From positions 62,001-126,000 of the forward strand of contig CADCXC010000020.1 of assembly GCA_902806595.1 (NCBI GenBank): a stretch of DNA of 64,000 nucleotides, in the 5' to 3' direction. This document shows positions 53,109-63,950 of this stretch, piece after piece. The notes beneath the pieces are model-generated. The model saw only the letters and a list, made by a program, of their open reading frames with translations, had not been told where the DNA came from and did not search any database. This DNA is from Pyrenopolyporus hunteri. Taxonomy: Eukaryota > Ascomycota > Sordariomycetes > Xylariales > Hypoxylaceae. Positions within the stretch are counted from its first letter, which is position 1. The number at the start of each line of letters is the position of its first letter. Position numbers and translations under genes: made by a program.

Positions 53109-56100
53109 GTGCGCCGTTTAATTATATATACGCCCGTCTATGATCAGTAATCAAATACTGGTAATATAGACCGGACTGTTTTCAAAGTCCGTAAAGCATC
53201 ATACTTATCCTCGGTCATAAAGGGCGTCACCCTAGACCTTGTAAACCTCGCAAGAGGGAGGGGAGTGTAGCATGTATGAAAAGTGGAGGGGAAGGATCTG
53301 AGGATGCGAAGACTTTAAGAAACGACAACCTCTCTGCGAGCTAAAGTCCACATGATCTAAAGAAGAATTAGTTTAGTCCGGATTGTGCACCGGGTCGAAT
53401 AGAATTTCCCAAAAGGATATTCATGCGCATCTACAGGTCGATAAGAAGTAATTACATCTATTGAACAGTGAGGTGTAAGAGAAAGCTGCTTCTTGCTAAA
53501 TAACAGAGTGAGTATTGACAACTACTACCCATCCGAGCGGATGGATGTGAAGGTCTAAATGGTACAGAGACGTATATATAAGAACTCGGGAAATCTTAAC
53601 AAATGTTAGATAAAAAAATTAGGAGAAATCGCACTTTAAGTGCATCTCAAAAAAAAGTGAATTAGAAATAATTCACCTGACATAGGCATGTTTAATTCTG
53701 TCCTGAATATTCAGTTCCACTATATCAGGAATGCTGTCAGACCGTTTCAGATGAACGCCATCAACCTACGGTCGGTTGGTAGGACAAGTCGGGCATAAAA
53801 ACTATTGAACTTCGAAAGACAAGACGGGTAGTCCTAATCATCGAATGACTAAACTTTAGATCTGGGCTTACACCCCCGGTCTACAAGAGGACCTGCTTTC
53901 AAGAGAGATAGGAGGATGGACCAACAATAGAGATTGGATCTCAGATATGGAAATTGCAGAGGTCGCTAGGAATTAATACATTTGTTTACTGAACATAGTA
54001 GCAGAATCCTTGGAACTCTAGACAATTCCCATAAAGGTTACGGAATATGTTATATATTTCATGGAGCCCGAAGTAGCGGAATACTGGGGTAAAAAAAGAA
54101 TAGCTCCGACGTGAATTGGAGATAAAGGGCCTTCAATAAGGGGCTATATGGATGTAAGTAAGTGAAATTATGAGTGGACGACAATAGACATTACCTGGAA
54201 TACCAGCTATTATGGATACATTCTGCTCGCAACTAAAAAAAAAAAAACCAAATATTCATCCTGCTCGTAAGAAAAATATTCTTTAAAAATGGAACAGAAC
54301 CAGAAAACAAGGACATTCTAAATGGCATTAATACTAGAACTCGACCAGAAACAAACGCGGATACTGGATTTGTGAATATCCGAGACAAACTCATACTACA
54401 AGGCGATGGAAAATGCACAAACGCGTTCAATCTAATCTCAGACGAAGAAACCCTTAAAACAGCTTACGATAAGTTGAAGAGTAAACCGGGGATGATGACT
54501 GCAGGTTCGGACAGCGAAACTCTGGATGGAATCACTCAAGAATGATTTGAAGAATGTAGTTACCTATTAAGAACAGAGAAATACCAACCAAAACCTGCCC
54601 GTAGGGAATATATTCCCAAAGCTAACGGAAAAAAAAGACCACTAGGAATAAGCTCTTCGAGAGATAGAATAGTACAACAGGCGATGAAGATGGTTATCGA
54701 AAGCAAAATAGAACCGACATTCTTGGACTGTTCACATGGGTTCAGACCAAATAGAAGCTGCCATTCAGCTCTACGAGAGATAAGAAACTGGAAAGGGGTA
54801 TCATGGTTCATTGAAGGTGATATCAAAGCCTTCTTTGACAATATAGACCACAATCTCTTGGCTACTCTCCTTAAAGAGCACTTCAAAGATACTCGGTTGA
54901 TGAACACTTACTGAAAGTTTGTAAAGGCGGGATATATGGAATGGGATCATAGAAAATATAAGTACGTAGCATCGGAAGTAGGGGTACCACAAGGTGGGAT
55001 AATAAGCCCGATCCTCTCAAATTTAATATTACATGAACTGGACAAGCATGTCAGTGAGATGGCTGCAGGATTCGAGAACCTCCGAGATGGACAAAAGAAA
55101 CACTTAATGAACCCTGAATACATGAAAGCGACCAGAAGAATAAAATTCCTCAGGGAGCGATTATGTAATCTGAAGAAAGGTGGGGTGGAGTATAAAAACA
55201 TCAAAAAGGAAATTAGAAGAGCGATAGTCATTCAGCAGAGATTGAACTCCTTAATTACACATCCGAAACTTCACCCTACGATAAAATACATCAGATACGC
55301 AGATGACTGAATCATAGGGGTATGAGGAGGCAAGAAATTCGCTCAACAAATTAAGGAGAACATCAAGAACAAGCTAGAATCACTGCAATTAACACTGTCG
55401 GAAGAGAAGACTTTAATAACGAATGCGAGAAGCGAGATGGCTCATTTCCTTGGGGTCAATATCAAAAAGACCGCCTCGAATAGAGGATCAGTCTTCGCGA
55501 AAGGAACAAAGAAAAGCAGGCGGATACCGTCAGGAAATATATGAATGACAATGCCAATATCTTCAATAATTGCTAGACTGGAAAAAAAAAGGTTCCTTGA
55601 AGGTGGCTCAAGCAAATGAAAGATAAAGTCCATCTGGAAATTTCTTGCTCTGCCAATGAGGGATATAATCCTAAGATATAGATCAATCTATGATGGATTC
55701 AACAATTACTACAGTTTTGTGGATAATAAGAAATTGATGTCAAAAGTATACTGAATCCTGAAAATCAGCCTAAGAAAGACCTTGAGTAGGAAGTTTAACA
55801 TGAGTAAGTATGCGTTGATAGACAAATATGGGCCGGATTTTAGCTGTAGTTACAAAACTGGGCGTAAGGAAGACAAGACTGTTGACTTCCGATATCCAAA
55901 ACCGATTCGAGAACCGATGAGGTTTAAAACAGGAGACTACTCCTTTAGAGATCCCCTTTATGCAGGATTGTGAACAATAAGATCCGTCTCTCATATTTGG
56001 GAAGTGTGCGCAAGTTGTGGATCGGACACAAGAGTGGAGATGCATCACCTGAAACACATAAGAACCATTAATCTAAAACTGAACAGCTTCGATCAGATGC

Positions 56101-56633
56101 TGGCTAAGATTAACAGAAAACAAGTACCATTATGTTCCGCTTGCCATCATCAGGTACACAGCGGTAACTACCAAGGCCTATCACTTAAGTATTATAAGAA
56201 GAATCAAATATAAAAACAAGCTCAATAAGAATAATAAGCTTAATGAGTGTCCTACAGTGTCGGAAAGTTAAGAAAGACAAGCGAGAATGCGATAGAGGAA
56301 AACTGAATATTGAAAGAATTAAAAAATGTACACGATACATATCGTGATTAAGATCTCGGAAACCCCATAGTAGTAGAATGAAGATACATTCTGTGAAGGG
56401 GGTTAGCTTGGACCCAATTTAGTGCAAAAACCACCCACAGCATGGAGTCTAAGACACTCATCTATCCGTCGGTAGTCACTGGCACATAACCCAATCAGTG
56501 CCATTCGTTAAGGATGGTAGATCTCTGCAGGATCCACAATTCTTCGTGTTGAGGGCCAAGTGGAGAGCCGTATGCTTTGAAAGGAGCACGTACGGTTCGG
56601 GAGGGGGGTGACTATACTGGCACCCTACCTTAC
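53109..56633 (+). mobile_element. group II intron 7 in rnl with reverse transcriptase
   Basis: It starts GTGCGCCGTT after gttgtacgactgtt and ends ..caccctaccttac before taattaaaacaaagcac. Domain V (gagccgtatgctttgaaagg..cgtacggttcg) lies at 56564-56600. At 3.5 kb with near-balanced composition and a complete RT-HNH ORF, it is the only autonomous-looking retroelement in the window. Confidence 0.9.
54237..56213 (+). CDS. group II intron reverse transcriptase-maturase with HNH domain
   Basis: The protein supports splicing and retrohoming of its intron. In code 4 the frame is open from 54237 to TAA 56211. RT blocks appear in order: KKRPLGISSSRDRIVQQAMK, DCSHGFRPNRSCHSAL, WFIEGDIKAFFDNIDH, GVPQGGIISPILSNLIL and the active-site YIRYADDWIIG, then LGVNIKK. 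A maturase region (WILKISLRKTLSRKF) and an HNH nuclease with Cys pairs (CASCGSDTRVEMHH and CSACHHQVHSGNY) follow. TGA at 54543, 54912, 55308 and elsewhere is Trp. No ATG begins this frame: ATG at 54212 (MDTFCSQLKKKK) is in another frame and meets it at a run of 13 A (54235-54247). The true start may thus require a length change in that run. Confidence 0.9.
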
Positions 56634-56890
56634 TAATTAAAACAAAGCACTTTGCATAAAGACTTAAAGTCTAAGTATAGAGTGTGATCTCTGCCCGATG
56701 CCGGCTGGCTAACGAAAATAACTAACTTTAAAAGGTTTGGTACGGTAGGAACCCCCGGTTAATGGCGGCCTTAACGTGAGGGTCCTAAGGTAGCGGAATA
56801 CCTTGACTGTTAAATGCAGTCTTTGCATGAATGATGTAACGATACAACAGCTGTCTCTATGATTGACTCAGTGAAATTGGCATAGCAGTG

Positions 56891-57517
56891 TTTATGTGTG
56901 ATTATGGATTGATAATCTCGCTGCGTAAGTGAAAATCTTACTCTGTAAATTTACTTTATAAGGATCTTTTTATAATCTCCATAAACCAGACTTTTATCCA
57001 TCAACATTCAAGTAGTATTTATGAAGTAATTAAGTCGAACAACGAAGTAGTTTTAAAGCAGACTTTATTTGAAGCTGCAGATATTGTAGATGTAAATATT
57101 AAAACTTTAAGTAAACTACTAGATAAGTCAGAGGATGGGTCAGCGGAGATTAAAGGAAATATTGTAAAAAGAATAGCTGTGTTTTATAATACAGCCGATA
57201 AAAAGTAAAATGGAACTGAGGGAAGGTTACAACCGTACAGTTCTATAATTTACAGAAAAATTAGGTGAAAACGGTCAACGGTATCCTAACCATAGACCGT
57301 CGGCAGTTGTAAATGCCGCTACAGACTGGTTCACCGGGGTTAGACTGAGATGTCTGTCCAAATGTACAGTCGGATTCTGTAACGAAATTAAATTCGTAAG
57401 AGGGAAGGATCATCTATTACCCCCTTTTTTTTGAGAGTTGGCGTGCGAAGCACAAAAAGGGGTACGGATAGCCATGACACAGTGGCAAGATAACCTCTAG
57501 TTAATCAGAATTGGCAG
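56891..57517 (+). mobile_element. group I intron 8 in rnl
   Basis: The core at 57262-57390 has gtgaaaacggtcaacg, gaccgtcggcagttg, gctacagactggttcaccgg and gtacagtcgg, a block set shared with introns 9 and 11 and distinct from the main family. The exon join cagtg/atactgcttacc matches conserved rRNA. Borders are approximate. Confidence 0.75.
56900..57208 (+). CDS. NUMOD1-like ORF in rnl intron 8
   Basis: A frame open from the exon side encodes, near its end, a helix-turn-helix of NUMOD1 type (LFEAADIVDVNIKTLSKLLD, then GNIVKRIAVFY) and stops with TAA at 57206. No nuclease domain is present and the start is unknown. The partner in intron 9 has the same ending (NNIVKRIKVF). It is either a DNA- or RNA-binding relic or a mini-protein retained for splicing; I cannot decide. 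Confidence 0.5.
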
Positions 57518-57736
57518 ATACTGCTTACCTCTAGATAGACGAGAAGACCCTATGCAGCTTTACTGTTACTAATTATTAGGTATGGTTGGGGACAAATTCT
57601 AGGTATATAAGGGAATTGATAAGATAAAAATGTAATACCTTTATTTGGGGACCGTATTGTATGGGTTAATTAACCATCTTCTTGTAAAAAAAGAAAGTAA
57701 CCTTAGAAAGGAAAAATTGCTAGGAGACAGTTTATT

Positions 57737-58361
57737 TTTTTTAAGCTGTGTTGGTTAAATTCCAACTTTAAAGTGTTAGCCGTAGTATATTATGATTATC
57801 CCTTTTTTTCTTATAAACTTTTACAAAAGATAATAAATATATAAATAAATATGTGTGATAAAATAAGATTAATTTAAATGTTAAATTAATTAAAATTACT
57901 ATTAACCTAAATAATACTATAACTTTAAAAAATTCTCTTGGTTTCGAATATAAAAATAGTGCTGTTTATTTATTAAATGTATCTAACAATGATTTAATTG
58001 TAGATAGTTTAACAGAAGCTGCCAAATTATTAGACATATCTTCTGACACTTTAAGAAAACTATTAGCTAAAAACAATGAAGAAACTAAAGTCAAGAATAA
58101 TATAGTTAAAAGAATAAAAGTTTTTGGTTAAATTTAAAAATAAAAAGTTTATAGTTAAAAAAAATAAAAATGTGTACTTCGCGTGTTAAAAAAGGACTAG
58201 GTAAAGTTATAACTGAATAGTTCTTATTTCATTTTAAATTATAGGTGAAAACGGTCAAAGAATACCGCCTTATTCAAGACCGTCGGCAGTTATAAATGTC
58301 GCTACAGACTGGTTCACCGGGGTTAGGCTGCAATGTCTGTCCGAATGTACAGTCGTACTAG
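57737..58361 (+). mobile_element. group I intron 9 in rnl
   Basis: Core at 58240-58350 (gtgaaaacggtcaaagaata, gaccgtcggcagttataaat, gctacagactggttcaccgg, gtacagtcgta), very close to intron 8. It follows ctaggagacagttta of domain V and precedes gttggggtaataaaatac. Borders are approximate. Confidence 0.72.
57862..58131 (+). CDS. NUMOD1-like ORF in rnl intron 9
   Basis: An 89-residue frame (start codon unclear) contains one NUMOD1-type helix-turn-helix (SLTEAAKLLDISSDTLRKLL) followed by NNIVKRIKVFG and TAA. It parallels the ORF in intron 8 in both position and C terminus, so the two introns probably moved together with this ORF. Confidence 0.5.
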   Translation, partial: NKINLNVKLIKITINLNNTITLKNSLGFEYKNSAVYLLNVSNNDLIVDSLTEAAKLLDISSDTLRKLLAKNNEETKVKNNIVKRIKVFG

Positions 58362-59384
58362 GTTGGGGTAATAAAATACTTTGAGAAAAATAGGTAAAGT
58401 TAATTATTATTTTTTGGGGTTTTTTTAAGTTCTTTAGGTATCATCGTTAATTATGGTTCTAATGTCGGCTTATTATCTACAAAGATTAATGTATAATTAA
58501 TAAATTTATGATTTAAAATAGACAGAAGCTATGATTTGGTAGTTTAAAATCCCCTCCAGACAGGAGAGGATAGTGTTTATAATAAATGTAAAGGTTTTTC
58601 TAAAATAAATTAAGAGATTTATTTAACCTGGGGTTATGCGGGGCACAGACCCCACAAAGAGTAAATGGGAGTGTCCAACTATGTTTTATGTCTGTTGTTT
58701 TATACGGATTGTATCACTAAATAAAATTTTTAATGTAATTATTTGTTTGTAATAGTAGATAGCAGTGCTATATTCTATCTTATATATGTATAGATGTACA
58801 AGCCTAGACACATCGTGTTTAGTTATTATTGCTTATTTGTATCTAAATACTAATTAAGTATGGATTTACAAAACTATAATGAGGAGCAATTTATTTATAG
58901 GTAAGATTTTGATTATAGTGAAATTAGTTGTAGTTGAAATATTACGAAGAATTCTAATATTTTATTAGCTATTATATATTAGTGTATAATGGTTATGTAT
59001 AATACTTATCAAGTTTAATGGCTTAATCTTGCTTTACTGTTTGACCACCAACAAGTCTTACAGTCGCGTAAGCGGGGCATAGGATCACGAGACGCCAAAA
59101 GGAAAGGTCTTGGATTATTGGAAAAGCTACGCTAGGGATGTTTGTCCTTCAATGTTCATATCTAAAAAACATTGTTAAATAAAATTGGGTTAATTTCAAG
59201 AATTACTTATTTTTCTTTAAGTAAATTTGAAGCGAAATTTATCGCGCGCCATATTTGTAATCTGCGTGCGGCAAAAACGTTCAACGACTAAAAGGAGAGT
59301 TGTCTTAACAATAATCCTTATTTAACGCCCAACATTTTCAATTATGTATAGTAAAATAAATTGTTTAAAGTAAAAAATTAATAT

Positions 59385-60953
59385 TTGTCTAGAAAAAGTG
59401 ATAGTACTAACAGAAGTCCTTATATATTAAAAAAAAAAATAAATATTAACTATAAACTAGTACCTTTCAATATATCATTAAATGATGTAGGTAAAACTAA
59501 ATATCTACCACCTATAGCTAAAGAATGAAAAAGTAGTGTTTATAATTATAATTCTAATAATATTATTAATTATCCTATTTATAATTTAAACATAAATTCT
59601 TTAATAAAAAGTTATTTTAATTTGTATTTTAATCATAAATATATAGAACATAAGTATATATCACGTAAAAAAACACGTAAATCTTTTAATAAAATATTCG
59701 TGAGTAAGGCAGAAATAAAGCATACTAATTCTAAAGCTATTGTAACAATTTATATTTATAATAGAGAAAAACTAAGTTTATTAAAAAAAATAGGCAAATT
59801 AAGAAATATATTGGTTAAATTTATAGTATTGTTGGTAAATAAAAATAAATTAGCTAGGTTTATATCTTTACCATGAATAATAAGTAATCATAATTTAATC
59901 AATAATTCTAGCATTTTGTGAAGATTAGCAAATTATAAGGTAATAGACGATTTCAGAAAAGTAGATAATATGTTATATACTCGTATGAAACGTATTGCGA
60001 AAGATATGTATAAGATATTAACAACTATTAGAAGATATAGATTGAGATTAAGTTTAAATAGGTATAAATTGGAGGAACGATTCTTATATGAATTGAGCCA
60101 ATTAATAAGTAAATATTTAGGTAAAAAAGTCGAATTCAATATAGTAAATTTAAAATCTATAGCTTTTAATGGAGATATATTTACTGAAATATTAACCTCG
60201 AAAATAAAAAAAGAAAAAGGTCATCCGGTTTTAAATATTAATGCTTTATTAAGTAAAATAGTGTTACCTAAAGTAAATAGAATTATAGAAAGAGGTAGAC
60301 TTGAGAAAAATGTGGACTTAGAATTAGTAGATAATAAGTTTAAAAATCTTAATATAAGTTCAATACTCCGGGCGCCTATTTATGATGAGGCGGCTGGAAC
60401 TGTGGGACCCTACCCACTGGTAAATAATAATAATAATTTATTAAAAGATAATTTAAACAAATTATTATATGATATATATTATAAAACTATTTTTGAAGAA
60501 GAAAGTAAACTTAATGAAGATGTATTTACAGATAATGCTTATTATTTAAAAATACGAGATATTATACTGGATAACATAAAATATAAAAATATGGGTGGTG
60601 CTAGATTAATAGTTAAAGGTAGATTAACTAAACGTTATAGAGCTGATAGAGCAGTTTATAAGTTGAAATGGAAAGGAGGATTGAAAAATATAGATTCTGC
60701 ATTTAAAGGATTATCTTCAGTTGTATTTAGGGGATACCTCGACTCGAATGTAGAAATGTCTATGTTAACTTCAAAACGACGTATAGGATCTTTTGCAGTT
60801 AAATCTTGAATAGCAGGAAAATCTTATTCAACTTTAGCAAGAAATCATACTAATTTAACTTCTCCTACTGATATTCATCCTACTGATATTCATCCATGAG
60901 CTATTACTGGTTTTGCTGATGCTGAAGGATGTTTCTTTGATTACCTTGGCTAA
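59385..60953 (+). CDS. rps3: ribosomal protein S3 with in-frame GC element and LAGLIDADG tail
   Basis: Rps3 is the small-subunit ribosomal protein that filamentous ascomycetes commonly encode in an rnl intron. The frame of 522 codons in code 4 opens with TTG at 59385 (no ATG before residue 196), so the start is uncertain. S3-type features are the Lys/Asn-rich body, RRYRLRLSLNRYKLEERF, VEFNIVNLKSIAFNGDIFTE, and the conserved end GARLIVKGRLTKRYRADRAV with KRRIGSFAVKSWIAGK. Two oddities are seen. At 60369-60420 a GC-rich mobile element reads in frame as RAPIYDEAAGTVGPYPL. After SYSTLARNHTNL the frame continues into a HEG start (PWAITGFADAEGCFFDYLG) and stops at TAA 60951, beyond a frameshift in the HEG. 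The ribosomal part seems functional. Confidence 0.9.
60369..60420. repeat. GC-rich element inside rps3
   Basis: cgggcgcctatttatgatga followed by ggcggctggaactgtgggac and cctacccactgg recurs at 61006-61056 with three changes. It shares its tail (gggaccctacccact) with the spacer element at 27692. It adds about 17-18 codons to rps3 without shifting the frame. Confidence 0.88.
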
Positions 60954-61115
60954 AAATAAACTAAGTAAAAACGGTTGAGTGGTGAAATTACGTTTCCAAA
61001 TTTTCGGGCGCCTATTTATGATGAGGCGGCTGGAACCGTGGGACCCTGCTCACTGGGAAACTTTAAAAATAAAAAATAGAATGAATAAAGGGAGAACTAT
61101 TGACGAGGATTTTTA
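60954..61115 (+). pseudogene. LAGLIDADG relic behind rps3, truncated by a GC element
   Basis: After the rps3-fused motif the HEG continues in another frame (LAKNKLSKNGWVVKLRFQIF). It is cut by the GC element at 61006-61056, and only its C-terminal end (KIKNRMNKGRTIDEDF) remains before TAA. The central region and second motif are gone. Confidence 0.75.
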
Positions 61116-61334
61116 ATTGTCCCACGCTCGCGCTTTATTTTTTAGAGCCGGGTAGCTGCGCTAAGGTAGTGGTAAATAATTTGGGTTTATTAATAGCGGG
61201 TAATATACATAAGAGAAAATTGATGAAATAGTCTGAGCCATTTTGTGAAAAATGGAAATTTTTAAATGATAACATTTTGAACAGGCTAATTTGCGCAAGA
61301 GTGTGCAAAATGAGTGCGCGGTTTGGCACCTCGA

Positions 61335-62090
61335 AAAAAAAAATTCCGACATCGGGGTGAGTTTATAGTGATATAAATTAGGAAGTAGGCTATATGCTGG
61401 AACATCCGTCTTAGTATTTTTGCACGGAAAATCAGCAGGGAAGTTAAGAATTATTAAATTAACCCCTCAACGAACACACGCTTACAACTCTAGTTAATTT
61501 AATAATTACTAGGTTAAGATATGTTCTAAACCTTAGGGTAACTTAAGGATTAATAAATTAAAAGTTTCAATTCGTAATTGACCTATGACCTACTAGTACA
61601 TATTTAGGATTTGTTAAGAAAGCGATATCCGCCACATTGCCCGGATTTTGTGCGACTACAAAGTTCATTTTCTTTTTCATTGAGAAGTCGCTATCCGGGT
61701 TAATTAAAAGTCGCAAAAGGTCAATTATTATTCAGTTTGAGTAAAGGTTGATCTTAGGGCCATACTAATTTTTAATTATCCATTTGTATCCCTGGCGCGA
61801 GCGAGGGGTTCTGGAGTTTTAGATGAATATAGCAAGAATTAAATTGAATATATTTCGTAAGTATGAAGATTCCAGGGCTTCTGGGATTCTTATGCCCCAC
61901 TAGGATGAAAACGGTCAAGACGTTCCGTTACGTTGAGACCGTCGGTATTTTAATGTATCGCTACAGACTGGATCATCCCGGGGTGGCTGAAATGCTGCTG
62001 AATGTACAGTCGGGTACTCTATTTATTTGATAGGTATATCCGGAGTTGTGAATACACTTAAAGATCACTACTATATACCGTGAGTACTGG
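61335..62090 (+). mobile_element. ORF-less group I intron 11 in rnl
   Basis: Between ggtttggcacctcga and tcggcttaacttatcc of the rRNA. It contains two sets of core-like blocks: aaaatcagcagggaagttaa (61429) with ctcaacgaacacacgct (61467), and the introns 8/9 type tgaaaacggtcaagacgttc (61907) with gaccgtcggtattttaatgt and gtacagtcgggt. It may be a nested pair. There is no ORF. Confidence 0.65.
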
Positions 62091-62114
62091 TCGGCTTAAC
62101 TTATCCTCATGGAT

Positions 62115-63437
62115 GCTTTGTGATGTAGGATATCACATTCGTGTCTGAAACTATCAAACTCCGGGGACACCCTAAAACTTCTGATACTAAACATTAATCG
62201 AAAGGTTAATAGTGGCTGAAGTAATTACTCAGGTATAGTAATAAGTCAGAAGATGATGGAAACTGAAATGGGTTATCGCGGATCTAAGTCAAGAATATTA
62301 GATGAGAATATTGTTGTAAAAGAGCAACGAGTAGATGGTAGTTGCATCGGTGCACCAGGGTTAAAAAAAACTTACCAATGTTAAGGTGTACTCTAATGGG
62401 TCTTGAAAGAGATTATCAAAACAAAGTCCTTTCTAAACCATTAATCAGATATTATTCAACTAAGGTAGTTCCAACAGACACAAGCCAAATTAAGGAATCA
62501 AAACTAGATCCTAATTTTGTAAGTGGATTTATAGACGGAGAAGGTAGCTTTTCAGTTACTTTTATTAGAGATAAATCTTACAAAAGTGGATGACAAATTA
62601 AAACTTCTTTTTCTATTGGTCTTCATAAAAAAGATCTTGCTTTACTAGAAGAAATTAAAAATTATTTTGGTGTAGGAGGTATCTCAAAAAAAGGGGTAAA
62701 TGGAATTCAATATTATGTAAATTCACCAAAGGATTTATTAGTAATTGAAAATCATTTAAATAATTATCCTTTATTAACTCAAACAAGCGGACTTAATCTT
62801 ATTTAAGTCTATACTAGATTTGATAAGACGCAAAGAACATTTAACACCGAAAGGTCTAAATGAAATTGTTTCATGAAAAGCTATAATGAATAAAGGTTTA
62901 ACTAGTACTTTAGAAGAAGCTTTCTTGGATGTAACTACAAAGGAAAGACCTATTATAACATACTCAGGTAATTTATCACCCGGATGGTTAGCTGGATTTA
63001 CTTCAGCGGAGGGTAGTTTTCTGATAAGAGTTTTAAGTTCATCTAAACATAAGTTTCACAAAAAAGTTCAACTAGAATTTAATTTATCTCAACATGCTAG
63101 AGACGAAGAGTTAATGAAAGTAATAGCTAACTATTTTGGAGCAGGTACCGTTTATCTTAATAGAAATGCATTTGTGTACAGAGTAGTTAATTTTACAGAA
63201 TTGACAGATAAAATTTTACCTCTTTTTAAAGATAATCTTATACAAGGTATAAAGTATTTTGACTATCTAGATTTCTTGAAAGCAGTTAATATAATTAAAG
63301 CAAAAAAACATTTAACATTAGAAGGACTAGAAGAGATTCAAAAAATAAAAAACGGGATGAATAGTAGAAGAGATGTCTGAATTGATGACAAGATAAATTT
63401 GTAACCAGAAAACTCTAAGTTCTCTGGTTGAGCTATG
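62115..63437 (+). mobile_element. group I intron 12 in rnl
   Basis: A main-family core lies at 62156-62395 (aactccggggacaccctaaa, ggttatcgcggatctaag, agagcaacgagtagatgg, aaggtgtactctaatggg). It follows cctcatggat and precedes gcagaaactatgtagggtac of the rRNA. Confidence 0.83.
62253..63404 (+). pseudogene. LAGLIDADG endonuclease with two frameshifts
   Basis: ATGATG at 62253 in the core opens as in rns intron 3, but an A-run near 62363-62370 shifts the frame. The body then reads motif 1 FVSGFIDGEGSFSVTF, a second shift near 62780 (after NYPLLTQ, where two bases appear lost) ends that frame, and the rest resumes with DLILFKSILDLIRRKEHL, motif 2 WLAGFTSAEGSFLIRV and IQKIKNGMNSRRDV to TAA at 63402. 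It is recently inactivated, because all blocks are otherwise well kept. Confidence 0.83.
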
Positions 63438-63950
63438 GCAGAAACTATGTAGGGTACGACTGTTCGTCGATTAAAAAGTTACATGAGCTGGGTTAAATAC
63501 GTCGTGAGACAGTATGGTTTCTATCTTCTAGAGGGAATTAGAATATAATAAGGAATAACCTATGTACGAAAGGAACTTGGAATATTAATATATTAATATT
63601 GAAATAGCATAATTATTAATCTCTGGTTTACCTGTTGTTTATATGTCCAAATATTAAAATATTAACGTATAATTTTCATTATACAGGACGGACTATCCTA
63701 CTTTCACTTGAGTAGTTATATAGTATAGGCACGGCAGGAAAGCTATGTTAGTCAAAGATAAGTGCTGAAGGCATCTAGGCACGAAGCTTACCTTAAGATA
63801 TTTCTTAAATACGTAATATAACATTACGAAGTAAGCTATAATTCTTAATAATGGTAGCATTTATGCTATTATTTTAGTGTTATGGATATAGGCTTTATTT
63901 GTAATAATCTAGAGATTTTAAGGAATGAAGTACTAATTTTTTTAATGACT

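Larger units (their letters stand above)
59140..61279 (+). mobile_element. group I intron 10 in rnl at the omega site, carrying rps3
   Basis: The exon junction gctagggat/aacaggctaa is the classical omega insertion site. The intron starts gtttgtccttcaatg and ends gatgaaatagtctgagcca..ataacattttg, like intron 6. It carries rps3 and a HEG relic, GC elements at 60369 and 61006, and a further GC block at 61121-61165 that recurs at 14501. Confidence 0.9.
41700..63950 (+). rRNA. rnl: large-subunit ribosomal RNA with 12 introns
   Basis: The mitochondrial 23S-like RNA. Landmarks: caagtaccgtgagggaacgg (42042), gtaccttttgcata (42109), agatagctggttttctgcg (45783), gatgggcttagaagcagcca (48066), gacgctcgatccgtaactga (49682), ggtcctaaggtagcggaata (56782), gacgagaagaccctatgcag (57540), gctagggat at the omega site (59131), ggtttggcacctcg (61320), cgtcgtgagacagtatggtt (63501) and aagtgctgaaggcatctagg (63760). 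Approximate exons: 41700-42122, 43014-43130, 45706-46028, 47977-48174, 49556-49974, 51582-51615, 52982-53108, 56634-56890, 57518-57736, 58362-59139, 61280-61334, 62091-62114 and 63438-63950. Introns 1, 2 and 7 are group II, the others group I. The 5' and 3' ends are estimates. Confidence 0.93.

Noticed and set aside
53109..54236. Second protein upstream of the RT in rnl intron 7
   Set aside because: Only short frames occur, and the region fits group II domains I-III.
54560..55231. Minus-strand ORFs opposite the reverse transcriptase
   Set aside because: They are antisense shadows of the well-supported RT frame.
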